From: Candidatus Falkowiibacteriota bacterium
GTDB taxonomy: Archaea > Iainarchaeota > Iainarchaeia > Iainarchaeales > GCA-2688035
Assembly (NCBI GenBank): GCA_017610485.1
Contig: JAFCBY010000009.1
Span: 1-25,042 of the forward strand
Direction of reading: 5' to 3'
Length of the DNA: 25,042 nt
Each line of letters begins with the position of its first letter. The first letter of the stretch is position 1. A model generated the notes under the pieces. It ran no database searches and had not been told where the DNA came from. It was given only the letters and a program-made list of their open reading frames with translations. The translations under genes were made by a program, and so were the position numbers. Shown here piece after piece: positions 1-7,167 of this stretch.

Positions 1-570
1 CTCCGGCAAATACATGCCCGGCGTGCCGTGCCTGAAATCGAGAACCACCTTGAACTTTTTCTTAAGCACAACCCTTTTCAGCACGTCATTATTGTAATCG
101 TCTTTGATGTCCTTCTTTACAACTTTGCCCTTCTTCTCGGCCTTGAAATAATTCTCTGTTTCCACAGTTTCCCTTATCTCCTTCAATTCCTCAATCTCTG
201 TGGTTTTGGAAAAGCCAATGCAGAGCTTAAAGCCGTTGAAGTTGTGCGGGTTGTGGGAAGCCGTAATCATAGCCCCGCCGTTGGTCTGGAACCTGTATTG
301 GCCGTAGTAAACCATTTGGGTCATGACATGGCCTAAGTCAATGACGTCAATTCCCATTTCGGTCAAGCCCTTGATGAATACCTTTTTGAAGCTTTCCCCG
401 CTTAGGCGGCAGTCCCTGCCAACCACGGCCTGCCTTATCTTTCTCCTGCGCAAGAAGGTTCCAAAGGCCTTGCCTATTGCCCCAACCTTTTCCTCGTCCA
501 ATTCGCCGGGAACAATGCCCCGAATGTCGTAATTTCTGAAAATATAAGGGTTGACTTCCAAAAAAAACAC
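1..570 (-). CDS. Phosphohexomutase (phosphomannomutase/phosphoglucomutase family), N-terminal part
   Basis: This is an alpha-D-phosphohexomutase, which interconverts hexose-1-phosphate and hexose-6-phosphate to feed sugar-nucleotide synthesis in the cytoplasm. About 187 codons lie in the window and the 3' end is cut off by the window edge. The protein opens with FRNYDIRGIVPGEL, the usual start of the family, and carries the phosphoserine loop TASHNPHNFNG near residues 100-110 (catalytic Ser about 102), then VVLDFRHGTPG at the start of domain 2. There is no ATG. Translation starts at GTG (570) or, more likely, at the in-frame TTG (561), which has AAGGTG just upstream as a ribosome binding site. 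The gene diverges from gap across a 157-bp promoter region. Which sugar it uses (mannose or glucose) cannot be told from this part. Confidence 0.9.
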   Translation of the reverse strand, partial: MFFLEVNPYIFRNYDIRGIVPGELDEEKVGAIGKAFGTFLRRRKIRQAVVGRDCRLSGESFKKVFIKGLTEMGIDVIDLGHVMTQMVYYGQYRFQTNGGAMITASHNPHNFNGFKLCIGFSKTTEIEELKEIRETVETENYFKAEKKGKVVKKDIKDDYNNDVLKRVVLKKKFKVVLDFRHGTPGMYLPE

Positions 571-727
571 CTTCTCAAAAAGCGTATTGCTATGGATGAT
601 GTGCTTACAACTATTAAAATAGTTATGGGGTCAAAGCTAAAACCCTATAGGTAAATTCCTCCCATAGCAACTGTTAAAAACAATGAGGGCATAACTCTTA
701 CAAGTTCCAATTGGGGAGGGGGTCAAT
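571..727. promoter_or_regulatory. Divergent promoter region between phosphohexomutase and gap, with a duplicated AT-rich motif
   Basis: For gap, the TATA-like CTGTTAAAAACA (671-682) would place transcription start near 703, followed by the strong ribosome binding site GGGGAGGGGG (713-722), 5 nt before ATG 728. For the phosphohexomutase, a box inside the perfect 7-bp inverted repeat AACTATT-AA-AATAGTT (609-624) lies at a suitable distance from 561/570. The block CAACTATTAAAA (608-619) recurs as CAACTGTTAAAA (668-679), 60 bp away, and both copies are followed by a TGGGG/TGAGGG run. The repeats may only reflect two promoters, or may be a regulator site. Confidence 0.5.
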
Positions 728-1732
728 ATGGTAAACGTCGCAATAAACGGTTTTGGAAGGATTGGAAGGCAGGCCTTCAAGGCAATGCTTGGCAAAAAGG
801 GCATTGAGGTTGTTGCAGTAAACGACCTGACCGACAACAAGACACTGGCCCACCTGCTCCAGTTTGACTCTGTCTACGGCAGGCTTGGAAAAGAGGTTAC
901 CGCCGATTCCCAAAATCTCATCATTGGCGAGAAAAAGATTGCGGCACTCTCCGAAAGGGACCCGAAAAGGCTTCCCTGGAAAAAGCTCAATGTAGATGTT
1001 GTGCTTGAGAGCACAGGCGTTTTCAGGAGCGCAGACCAGGCAGCATTCCACCTAAAGGCCGGCGCCAAAAAGGTCGTCATCTCCGCCCCGCCAAAGGGCC
1101 AGGCCTGCAACCAGTACATTCTCAACGTAAACACGCAAAATTATGATTCCTCAAAAGAGCACGTCGTCAGCATGGCAAGCTGCACAACAAACTGCCTTGC
1201 CCCATTGGTAAAGGTCTTGCACGAGAACATTGGCATAGAACAGGGGTTTATGACAACAATTCACGCTTACACAGCGGACCAAAACATTGTTGACGGCCCG
1301 CACCGCGATTTGAGGCGGGGAAGGGCTGCCGCAATAAACATGGTTCCAACATCCACCGGAGCGGCAAAGGCAATAACCACAATTTTTCCCGACCTTGTGG
1401 GCAAGTTTGACGGCATTGCAATTCGCGTTCCTGTTCCAACAGGCAGCATCACAGACCTAACTTGTTCCCTGAAAGAGTCTACAAGCGCCGAGGTTGTCAA
1501 TGCTTTGTTTAAGGAAGCCTCTGCCAAAAAACTCAAGCAAAATCTTGAATACTCTGAACAAAACCTTGTAAGCACAGACATAATCGGGAACGGCCATGGA
1601 TGCATCCTTGACAGCAAGCTAACCAGGGTAAACGGAAACACGGTCAAGATCCTTGGATGGTATGACAATGAGTGGGGCTACTCTTCACTTCTTGCAGACT
1701 TTGTCCTTTTCCTCGCCAAAAAAGGGTTCTAG
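728..1732 (+). CDS. gap: Glyceraldehyde-3-phosphate dehydrogenase, type I (bacterial/eukaryal class)
   Basis: Oxidises glyceraldehyde-3-phosphate to 1,3-bisphosphoglycerate, reducing NAD(P), in cytoplasmic glycolysis. The 334 residues match the normal length of class I GAPDH. Visible features are the Rossmann motif INGFGRIGR (residues 6-14), NDLTD with Asp33 (an acidic residue there usually indicates NAD preference), the catalytic loop SMASCTTNCLAP with Cys152, the base His179 in TIHAYTADQ, and the C-terminal WYDNEWGYS. Most archaea use the unrelated-looking type II GAPDH, so this type I enzyme suggests an old acquisition from bacteria. pgk follows after 70 bp with its own possible promoter, and the hydrogenase genes come next. 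The start is fixed by an excellent ribosome binding site at 713-722. Confidence 0.97.
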   Translation: MVNVAINGFGRIGRQAFKAMLGKKGIEVVAVNDLTDNKTLAHLLQFDSVYGRLGKEVTADSQNLIIGEKKIAALSERDPKRLPWKKLNVDVVLESTGVFRSADQAAFHLKAGAKKVVISAPPKGQACNQYILNVNTQNYDSSKEHVVSMASCTTNCLAPLVKVLHENIGIEQGFMTTIHAYTADQNIVDGPHRDLRRGRAAAINMVPTSTGAAKAITTIFPDLVGKFDGIAIRVPVPTGSITDLTCSLKESTSAEVVNALFKEASAKKLKQNLEYSEQNLVSTDIIGNGHGCILDSKLTRVNGNTVKILGWYDNEWGYSSLLADFVLFLAKKGF

Positions 1733-1758
1733 TGCAAGAGCATTTTCTTTCAGGGCAT

Positions 1759-1802
1759 TGTTTTATATTAGTTTAATTCTTTCTCTAATAAGGGGGCATT
1801 AG
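1759..1802 (+). promoter_or_regulatory. Possible internal promoter and ribosome binding site of pgk
   Basis: TTTTATATTA (1761-1770) is TATA-like, and AGGGGGC (1791-1797) is a ribosome binding site 5 nt before ATG 1803. A 6-bp inverted repeat, TATTAG (1766-1771) and CTAATA (1785-1790), flanks a T-rich spacer. pgk and the hyd genes could therefore be transcribed both from the gap promoter and from here. Confidence 0.45.
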
Positions 1803-3194
1803 ATGGCAGACTACAAATATTTGAAGGACGAGGATATTTCCAGCAAAACAGTTGTGGTAAGACTTGACCTTAACAGCAACGTAGAGGACGGAGAGCTCTT
1901 TGTAGGTGCAAGAATTGAATCCTATGTCGAAACCCTGAAGGAATTGACAGGCAAGGGCGCGAAGATTGTGGGCCTGGCGCACCAAGGGCGAAGGGGCCAG
2001 GACGACTTTGTTTCACTTAAGCAGCACGCCGAAGAGATTTCGGAGCGCATTGAAAAAGAGGTAAAATTAATTGGCTGGGATGCCGATTTTGTATCGGAAA
2101 TCAAGGCAATGCAACAGGGTGAGGTAATCCTGATGGAAAATGTGAGGTTCCATGAAAACGAGGAGCAAAGCTTTTCTCCGGAGGAAGCCTCAAAAATAGA
2201 CTGGGTGCAAAAGATTGCATCTGTTTCCGACCTGTTTGTTCAGGACGCCTTCAGTGTATGCCACAGGGCACAACCAAGTGTTATTGGCCTTTCAGTTCTC
2301 CTGCCGTCCTTTGTTGGGCCTGTACTTGAAAAAGAATTGAGTGCTTTGGAAAAAGTTGATTCAAGAGAGAAGCCCAGTGTCTTTGTTTTGGGCGGCGCAA
2401 AAATAAGCGACAGCATTTCCCTAATCCAGAGTCTGTTTGAAAATGACAAGGCTGACACAATCTGCGTTGGCGGGCTCTTAGGTGAGCTGTTTCTGAAGGC
2501 AAAAGGAGTGCAGCTCGGTGCCAAGGACAAGTTTTTTGAGGAAAAGGGGCTGAATCAGTTTGTAGAGCAGGCAAAGCAAATCCTTTCACAGCATGGGGAG
2601 AAAATCATTGTGCCGGTGGACATCGCCATAATGAACGACTACGATGAAAGGGAAGAGATTTTGGTTTCGGAACTGCCAAAAGACAACCAGATTAACGACA
2701 TCGGCATGGAAACGGTTTCAGAGTTCAAAGACGTTTTGAAGAAAGCAAAGCTTATAGTGATGAACGGCCCAATGGGTGTGTTTGAAAAAATGGAATTCGA
2801 GATTGGCACAAAAAAGGTGTTTGACGCAATAAGCAAAAGCCGTGGTTTCTCCATGGTTGGTGGAGGAGACACAGAGGCCGCACTCAGGGAAACAGATTTT
2901 TCCCCAGAAGACTTTTCCCACGTGTCCCTGGCAGGCAAAACGCCTTTGCTCTACCTTTTGGGGAAGGAATTGCCAGGCCTAACTGTTTTGCAATCCAAAG
3001 GCGCCTCTGGCACCCCAGAAAAGGAATCTGAAGAGTTGGCCAAGGAAAACCCTGTACCAGTTCCCTCTGAATCTGTGGAGCCGGCTAAGGAAGAGCCTGT
3101 GCAGGATTCTTCTGAATCAGAAGACAGTGCCAAGGCTGAACCAGTTCAAGAAGAAGCTGAAGAAGAGCCTGAGTCCGAATCTTCTGAAAGTTGA
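1803..3194 (+). CDS. pgk: Phosphoglycerate kinase with an acidic, repeat-bearing C-terminal tail
   Basis: Transfers phosphate from 1,3-bisphosphoglycerate to ADP, the ATP-yielding step after GAPDH. The core (about residues 1-397) has archaeal-type PGK motifs: VVVRLDLNSNVEDG near residue 17, GLAHQGRRGQDDF near 57 (usually HQGRPG), MENVRFHENEE, VLGGAKISDSISL, MNGPMGVFE and the nucleotide-binding MVGGGDTEAAL. Family members usually have 390-415 residues; this one has 463. The extra 66 residues (398-463) are Glu/Ser/Pro/Ala-rich, with three degenerate 15-residue repeats that begin AKENPVP, AKEEPVQ and AKAEPVQ. The tail is probably disordered. The stop codon is 4 nt before hydB, so the two are almost certainly co-transcribed. 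Confidence 0.95.
   Translation: MADYKYLKDEDISSKTVVVRLDLNSNVEDGELFVGARIESYVETLKELTGKGAKIVGLAHQGRRGQDDFVSLKQHAEEISERIEKEVKLIGWDADFVSEIKAMQQGEVILMENVRFHENEEQSFSPEEASKIDWVQKIASVSDLFVQDAFSVCHRAQPSVIGLSVLLPSFVGPVLEKELSALEKVDSREKPSVFVLGGAKISDSISLIQSLFENDKADTICVGGLLGELFLKAKGVQLGAKDKFFEEKGLNQFVEQAKQILSQHGEKIIVPVDIAIMNDYDEREEILVSELPKDNQINDIGMETVSEFKDVLKKAKLIVMNGPMGVFEKMEFEIGTKKVFDAISKSRGFSMVGGGDTEAALRETDFSPEDFSHVSLAGKTPLLYLLGKELPGLTVLQSKGASGTPEKESEELAKENPVPVPSESVEPAKEEPVQDSSESEDSAKAEPVQEEAEEEPESESSES
3039..3173 (+). repeat. Three 45-bp in-frame degenerate repeats encoding the PGK acidic tail
   Basis: Residues 413-457 of PGK divide into three consecutive 15-residue units starting AKENPVPVPSES, AKEEPVQDSSES and AKAEPVQEEAEE. 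Spacing is exact at 45 bp while the sequence has diverged, as expected of an old internal duplication rather than recent slippage. Confidence 0.7.
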
Positions 3195-3198
3195 TAAA

Positions 3199-4206
3199 AT
3201 GAATTATGTGCTGTCCAAGGAAGACCTTGCCCCATTTCTTGCCCAGCTAAGCAAGCGATTCCAGGTCATTGTCCCGGCCAAAAACGATTCAGGGATTGTG
3301 ACTTTCCAGGAATTCAGTGGGCAGGAGGTCTGCCTTGAAACAGAACGGCTTTCCTCCCCAAAAAAGTTCTTCAGGCCGGCAAAAGAAAAAATTTTTTCAT
3401 TTGCAAAGAAGAAAGAGGGCTATGAAGTAAAGCCTGTTTTTGACAAAACAAAGCGCGTGATCTTTGGAATAAGGCCCTGTGACACCCATGCCCTGCAGGC
3501 CCTTGACGAGCTATTCATCCGCTACTATGGCCTGGACCAATTCTACAGCAGCAGGAGAAAAAATACTTTGCTCATCGCACTCCAGTGCACAAAGGCCTGC
3601 GAGAACGGGTTTTGCCAGAGCATGGGAACAAGCCAGGCAGTGGGGGCAGACATTGTCTTCACCGAGCGCGGAGACGAATTCTTTGTACGGCCCGAAACAG
3701 AGGCCGGCAGAGCAATTTTGGACAGAAAGCTCTTCAAGCAAACAGGGGATGCAGAGCCCTCCTCAAAAATATCCTGCAAGGTTTCCCTGGAAACCCACAA
3801 CCTGGCGGAAAACATTTACAGGGGCTTTGAAAGCCCTGTGTGGAAACAGGAGGCCGAGAGGTGCCTGAGCTGCACAAGCTGCACCCAGGTGTGCCCAACC
3901 TGCTACTGCTACACCACAGACGACGAGTTCGAGTTTGGATCAGGCAGCAAAAGCAGCAGGTTTCGTTTCTTGGACAGCTGCCAGCTCAAAAGGTTCACAA
4001 CTGTTGCAGGCAACCATATGTTTAGGGCTTCACGTTCCTCGAGGCTGAGGCAGTTTGTCCTTCACAAGTTTTCCTACTATCAGGAAAATCACGGAATGCA
4101 GCTTTGCGTTGGCTGCGGCAGGTGCATAAGCGTCTGCCCCACAAAAATCAGTCTGGTGGAGATTGCAAACAGCATTCAAAAACAGGTTTTGGAGGGAGCA
4201 AAATGA
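3199..4206 (+). CDS. hydB: NAD(P)-linked (sulf)hydrogenase, beta subunit (iron-sulfur protein)
   Basis: Beta subunit of a cytosolic group 3b [NiFe] hydrogenase/sulfhydrogenase. It passes electrons between the small hydrogenase subunit and the flavin-bearing gamma subunit. The 335 residues contain FGIRPCDTHALQALDELF (a conserved N-terminal element of this family) and two C-terminal [4Fe-4S] motifs: CLSCTSCTQVCPTCYCY, then CVGCGRCISVCPT near residue 305. Further cysteines lie in CTKACENGFC. The start is ATG 3199, 4 nt after the pgk stop; the frame stays open further upstream inside pgk, but only this start gives the family N-terminus. The stop overlaps the hydG start (ATGA at 4203-4206). The order B-G-D-A is that of the Pyrococcus furiosus hyd operon. 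Confidence 0.93.
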   Translation: MNYVLSKEDLAPFLAQLSKRFQVIVPAKNDSGIVTFQEFSGQEVCLETERLSSPKKFFRPAKEKIFSFAKKKEGYEVKPVFDKTKRVIFGIRPCDTHALQALDELFIRYYGLDQFYSSRRKNTLLIALQCTKACENGFCQSMGTSQAVGADIVFTERGDEFFVRPETEAGRAILDRKLFKQTGDAEPSSKISCKVSLETHNLAENIYRGFESPVWKQEAERCLSCTSCTQVCPTCYCYTTDDEFEFGSGSKSSRFRFLDSCQLKRFTTVAGNHMFRASRSSRLRQFVLHKFSYYQENHGMQLCVGCGRCISVCPTKISLVEIANSIQKQVLEGAK

Positions 4207-5030
4207 TCACGCCTGAGAAGCCAGAGCTTGCGGAAGTCCTGGAAGTGAAGCAGGAAACCAGTGACACAAAGACCTTCACCGTTCGCTTTGAAAACCCAAA
4301 AAGGCAAAAAAAATTCTTCTTTGTGCCAGGCAAGTTCATGATGGTCACAATCTTTGGCTTTGGAGAAATTCCGCTAAGCATCTCCTCCTCGCCCTACAAA
4401 ACAGGCTTTATGAGCTTTACCGTGGTAAACGTTGGTAATGTCACAAACGCAATGCACTCTCTTAAAAAGGGAGACCAGCTTGGGCTAAGGGGCCCGTTTG
4501 GCAACGGCTTTCCAATGCAGAGGTTTAGGAAAAAGAACATTCTCTTTGTCTGCGGGGGCTGCGGCATAGCCCCTCTGAGAAGCGCAATCTACGCTGTCCG
4601 GGAAAAAAAGGAAGAGTTTGGAAAAGTTGAGCTGATGTTTGGCTGCAAAAACCCTCAAAGCATTCTCTTCAGCCAGGAGATGGACCAATGGGGCAAGCAG
4701 GGCATTTCGGTCCAGACAACGGTTGACAAGCCCTCGCCCAAATGGGCCGGAAATATTGGCGTTGTTACCTCCCTGTTCAAGAACAGCGTGCTTTCCCCAG
4801 AAAACACAGTCGCCCTCTTGTGCGGCCCGCCTGTAATGATTCACTTTGCGTTAATTGAGCTTAGAAAAAAGGGGTTTAAGGATAGGCAAATGTTTGCCTC
4901 TCTTGAAAGAATGATGCAGTGCGGCGTGGGATACTGCAGCCACTGCAACATTGGCAACAGGTATGCCTGCATTGACGGGCCAATCTTCAACGCAGCAGAG
5001 CTAAAAGAACTGCCAGTAAAGGAGGAATGA
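4203..5030 (+). CDS. hydG: NAD(P)-linked (sulf)hydrogenase, gamma subunit (FAD/NAD(P) reductase)
   Basis: Diaphorase subunit that exchanges electrons with NAD(P)H. It has 275 residues and the ferredoxin-reductase fold. An N-terminal FAD domain carries GEIPLSISSSP (near residue 57). The NAD(P) domain carries FVCGGCGIAPLRSA (near 113) and LLCGPPVM. Near the C-terminus a 2Fe-2S motif, CGVGYCSHCNIGNRYAC, has the Cys pattern seen in dihydroorotate dehydrogenase PyrK and HydG. ATG 4203 overlaps the hydB stop by 4 nt. The frame is open further upstream, but that part lies within hydB and is not credible. Its own stop overlaps hydD by 4 nt, so the subunits are translationally coupled. Confidence 0.93.
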   Translation: MITPEKPELAEVLEVKQETSDTKTFTVRFENPKRQKKFFFVPGKFMMVTIFGFGEIPLSISSSPYKTGFMSFTVVNVGNVTNAMHSLKKGDQLGLRGPFGNGFPMQRFRKKNILFVCGGCGIAPLRSAIYAVREKKEEFGKVELMFGCKNPQSILFSQEMDQWGKQGISVQTTVDKPSPKWAGNIGVVTSLFKNSVLSPENTVALLCGPPVMIHFALIELRKKGFKDRQMFASLERMMQCGVGYCSHCNIGNRYACIDGPIFNAAELKELPVKEE

Positions 5031-5800
5031 AATTGGCAAGCAAAAAGGCAAAGGTTGGGTTTTTCTCCCTCTCATGCTGTGAGGGCTGCGTCCTTGCAGT
5101 GCTCGACCTTGAGGAAAAGCTGCTGCAGGCATTCAAGCAGATAGAAATAGTGGAGTCAAGGCTGCTGATGGAAAAAGTTAAGCCCTCCGCCTTAAGGCTT
5201 GACATTGCCTTTGTTGAGGGCAGCGTTGTCTCAAAGCACGATCTCAACAAGCTCCAGTACATAAGGGAAAAGTCAGACTTCCTCGTTGCCCTCGGGGCCT
5301 GTGCAACCATCGCAGGCATTCCAGGCATCAGGAATGCATTGCCGCCCGGCCTGAAGGAAAAGATCAAAAGGCAGGCCATCAAGCCGATTAAGGAAAAGGT
5401 CTTTCCCCTGACGGCCTTTGTAAAGGTAGACTACCTTTTGCAGGGCTGCAGCATAAACGAGCAGGAATTCCTCGACTTTTTGAACAAGTTCCTGCACGGC
5501 GCAAAGCCCAGACTGCAGGAGGTGCCGGTCTGCTTTGAATGCAAGCTGAGGGAAAACGCCTGCCTTCTCCTAAAAGGGGAGGCCTGCCTTGGCCCGGTCA
5601 CATATGCGGGGTGCGATGCCCTCTGCCCAAGCCAGAATGTGCAGTGCATTGGGTGCCGGGGCTTTACAAATGACGCAAACTTTGAGTCCCTTGATGCCCT
5701 ATTCAAGGAGATTGGCCTAAGCAGGAAAGAACGGTACAATCTGTTCACATACTTCAACCAGCTGCCGGAGCAGCTAAAGCACTTAAAGGGGGACCGATAA
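5027..5800 (+). CDS. hydD: NAD(P)-linked (sulf)hydrogenase, delta subunit ([NiFe] hydrogenase small subunit)
   Basis: Small subunit of the [NiFe] hydrogenase, which carries electrons away from the active site through Fe-S clusters. The 257 residues begin with VGFFSLSCCEGC, giving the proximal-cluster Cys18 and Cys21. Then come GACATIAGIPG (Cys92) and LLQGCSINEQEFL (Cys141), which complete the proximal-cluster ligands. The Cys-rich end (CFECKLRENAC, CLGP, CDALCP, CIGCRG) holds ligands for two further clusters. There is no Tat signal, consistent with a cytosolic enzyme. GGAGG lies just before ATG 5027, which overlaps the hydG stop. The hydA start follows the stop by one base. Confidence 0.94.
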   Translation: MKLASKKAKVGFFSLSCCEGCVLAVLDLEEKLLQAFKQIEIVESRLLMEKVKPSALRLDIAFVEGSVVSKHDLNKLQYIREKSDFLVALGACATIAGIPGIRNALPPGLKEKIKRQAIKPIKEKVFPLTAFVKVDYLLQGCSINEQEFLDFLNKFLHGAKPRLQEVPVCFECKLRENACLLLKGEACLGPVTYAGCDALCPSQNVQCIGCRGFTNDANFESLDALFKEIGLSRKERYNLFTYFNQLPEQLKHLKGDR

Positions 5801-5801
5801 A

Positions 5802-7091
5802 ATGCACAAAACAGGCTGCTTCAGCATAAAGGAAATCACAAAAGTGGAGGGGCACGCAAACCTAAATGTCGAACTTGAAGACGGCGTTGTAAAAAAATGC
5901 GAGCTTGAAATTTACGAGGGCCAGCGCTTTTTTGAGGAAATGGTTATTGGCAGGCACTTCTCCCAAATTCCTCTCATTGTGTCAAGAATCTGCGGCTTGT
6001 GCAATGTAAGCCATCTTAACACTGCAATGGAGGCGGTTGAAAAGGCCTTTTCAGTGCCGGTTTCCGGCCAAACCACAATTCTAAGGGAAATTGCAACAAA
6101 CGGCGAATTTATCAAAAGCCATGCGCTCCACCTGTTCTTCCTTGCCCTGCCGGACTATCTTGGAAGGGAATCCGTACTTGACTTCAACAAAGAAGAGCAC
6201 AAGTATGTGCATCAGGGCCTTGACCTAAAAAAGGCAGGGACAGATATAGTGAGGCTTTTGGGTGGAAGAATCTACCAGACAATTTCAATAAGGCCCGGGG
6301 GTTTCACCCTCATTCCTGACAGGAAAAAGATAGACAAGCTGCTTCCATTGCTTGAAAAGCACAGAAAAACGGCGGTCGATGCAGTAAAGCTTTTTGCCTC
6401 ATTTGAATCCCAGCTTCCTTTTGAAAGGAAAACAGACTACCTTGGCCTTGTAAGGGAAGACTACAGCCTTGTGGACGGAAAGCTCAAATTCCTGTCAGGA
6501 AAAGAGATTGAGGAAGAGGACCTGCTAAAGCACGTTGAAGAATTCGTTGCGCCCTACAGCAATGCAAGGCAAACAAGGTTTGAGAAAAAGGCCTTCAGGG
6601 TCGGCTCCCTGGCCAGAGTCAACCTAAACAGAGATGCATTGGAGCCGGCAGCCAAAGACCTGATAAAAGAGCTTGGCCTCAGGTTTCCAAACGACAAGAT
6701 AGTGCACAACAACACCTGCCAGGCGATTGAAAACCTGCATCTTTTCGACAGGACAATAAGGCTTCTAACAGGCCTTAAAACAGAAAAAGAGCCGGTAAAG
6801 AAAATAATCCCGAAAGAGGCGACAGGCATTGGCGTAACGGAGGCCCCGCGCGGCACCCTCTACCACCACTACAACTTTGATGAAAAGGGCTTTGTCAAAA
6901 AGGCAAACATCATAGTTCCAACAAACCAGAACAACAACACAATTGAGCAGGACCTTAAGGAATTCATCCCAACGCTTCTTGACCTGCCCCAGGAAAAAGC
7001 CAACAGGGAAATAGAAAAGCTAAGTCGCGCCTATGACCCCTGCATCAGCTGCGCAACCAACTTCCTCAAGGTCAAATGGAAAAAGAGCTAA
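5802..7091 (+). CDS. hydA: NAD(P)-linked (sulf)hydrogenase, alpha subunit ([NiFe] catalytic large subunit)
   Basis: Catalytic large subunit that binds the Ni-Fe(CN)2CO centre, oxidising H2 or evolving it (and reducing S0 in sulfhydrogenases). The 429 residues include the N-terminal ligand motif RICGLCNVSH (Cys64, Cys67, His71) and the C-terminal motif DPCISCATN (Cys414, Cys417). The usual His or Arg three residues after the last Cys is Asn420. A nine-residue basic tail (FLKVKWKKS) follows, presumably removed by the maturation peptidase encoded at 8520-8909. The TEAPRGTLYHHY stretch is also conserved in group 3 enzymes. It is the last gene of the gap-pgk-hyd run. Confidence 0.95.
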   Translation: MHKTGCFSIKEITKVEGHANLNVELEDGVVKKCELEIYEGQRFFEEMVIGRHFSQIPLIVSRICGLCNVSHLNTAMEAVEKAFSVPVSGQTTILREIATNGEFIKSHALHLFFLALPDYLGRESVLDFNKEEHKYVHQGLDLKKAGTDIVRLLGGRIYQTISIRPGGFTLIPDRKKIDKLLPLLEKHRKTAVDAVKLFASFESQLPFERKTDYLGLVREDYSLVDGKLKFLSGKEIEEEDLLKHVEEFVAPYSNARQTRFEKKAFRVGSLARVNLNRDALEPAAKDLIKELGLRFPNDKIVHNNTCQAIENLHLFDRTIRLLTGLKTEKEPVKKIIPKEATGIGVTEAPRGTLYHHYNFDEKGFVKKANIIVPTNQNNNTIEQDLKEFIPTLLDLPQEKANREIEKLSRAYDPCISCATNFLKVKWKKS

Positions 7092-7167
7092 TCTGCTTTT
7101 GCCCTGCCAACCCCCCCAAAAGACAAGCTTTTTAAGAAACAAAAACCTTGCTTCTAAAGAGATTTGC
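7092..7167 (+). promoter_or_regulatory. T-rich end of the hyd operon and promoter of the first pilin-like gene
   Basis: The gap holds a C7 run and then GCTTTTTAAG (about 7127-7136), a TATA-like box 30-40 nt before ATG 7168. Archaeal terminators are often simple T-runs, so the same stretch may end hyd transcription. No clear hairpin is seen. Confidence 0.35.

Noticed and set aside
1766..1790. Inverted repeat TATTAG/CTAATA before pgk as a terminator
   Set aside because: Only 6 AT-rich base pairs with a 13-nt loop and no following T-run; more likely part of the promoter.
3199..4206. HydB as an F420-reducing hydrogenase beta subunit (FrhB)
   Set aside because: The adjacent FAD/NAD(P) gamma subunit and the B-G-D-A gene order are those of group 3b enzymes, and no FrhG-type gene is present.
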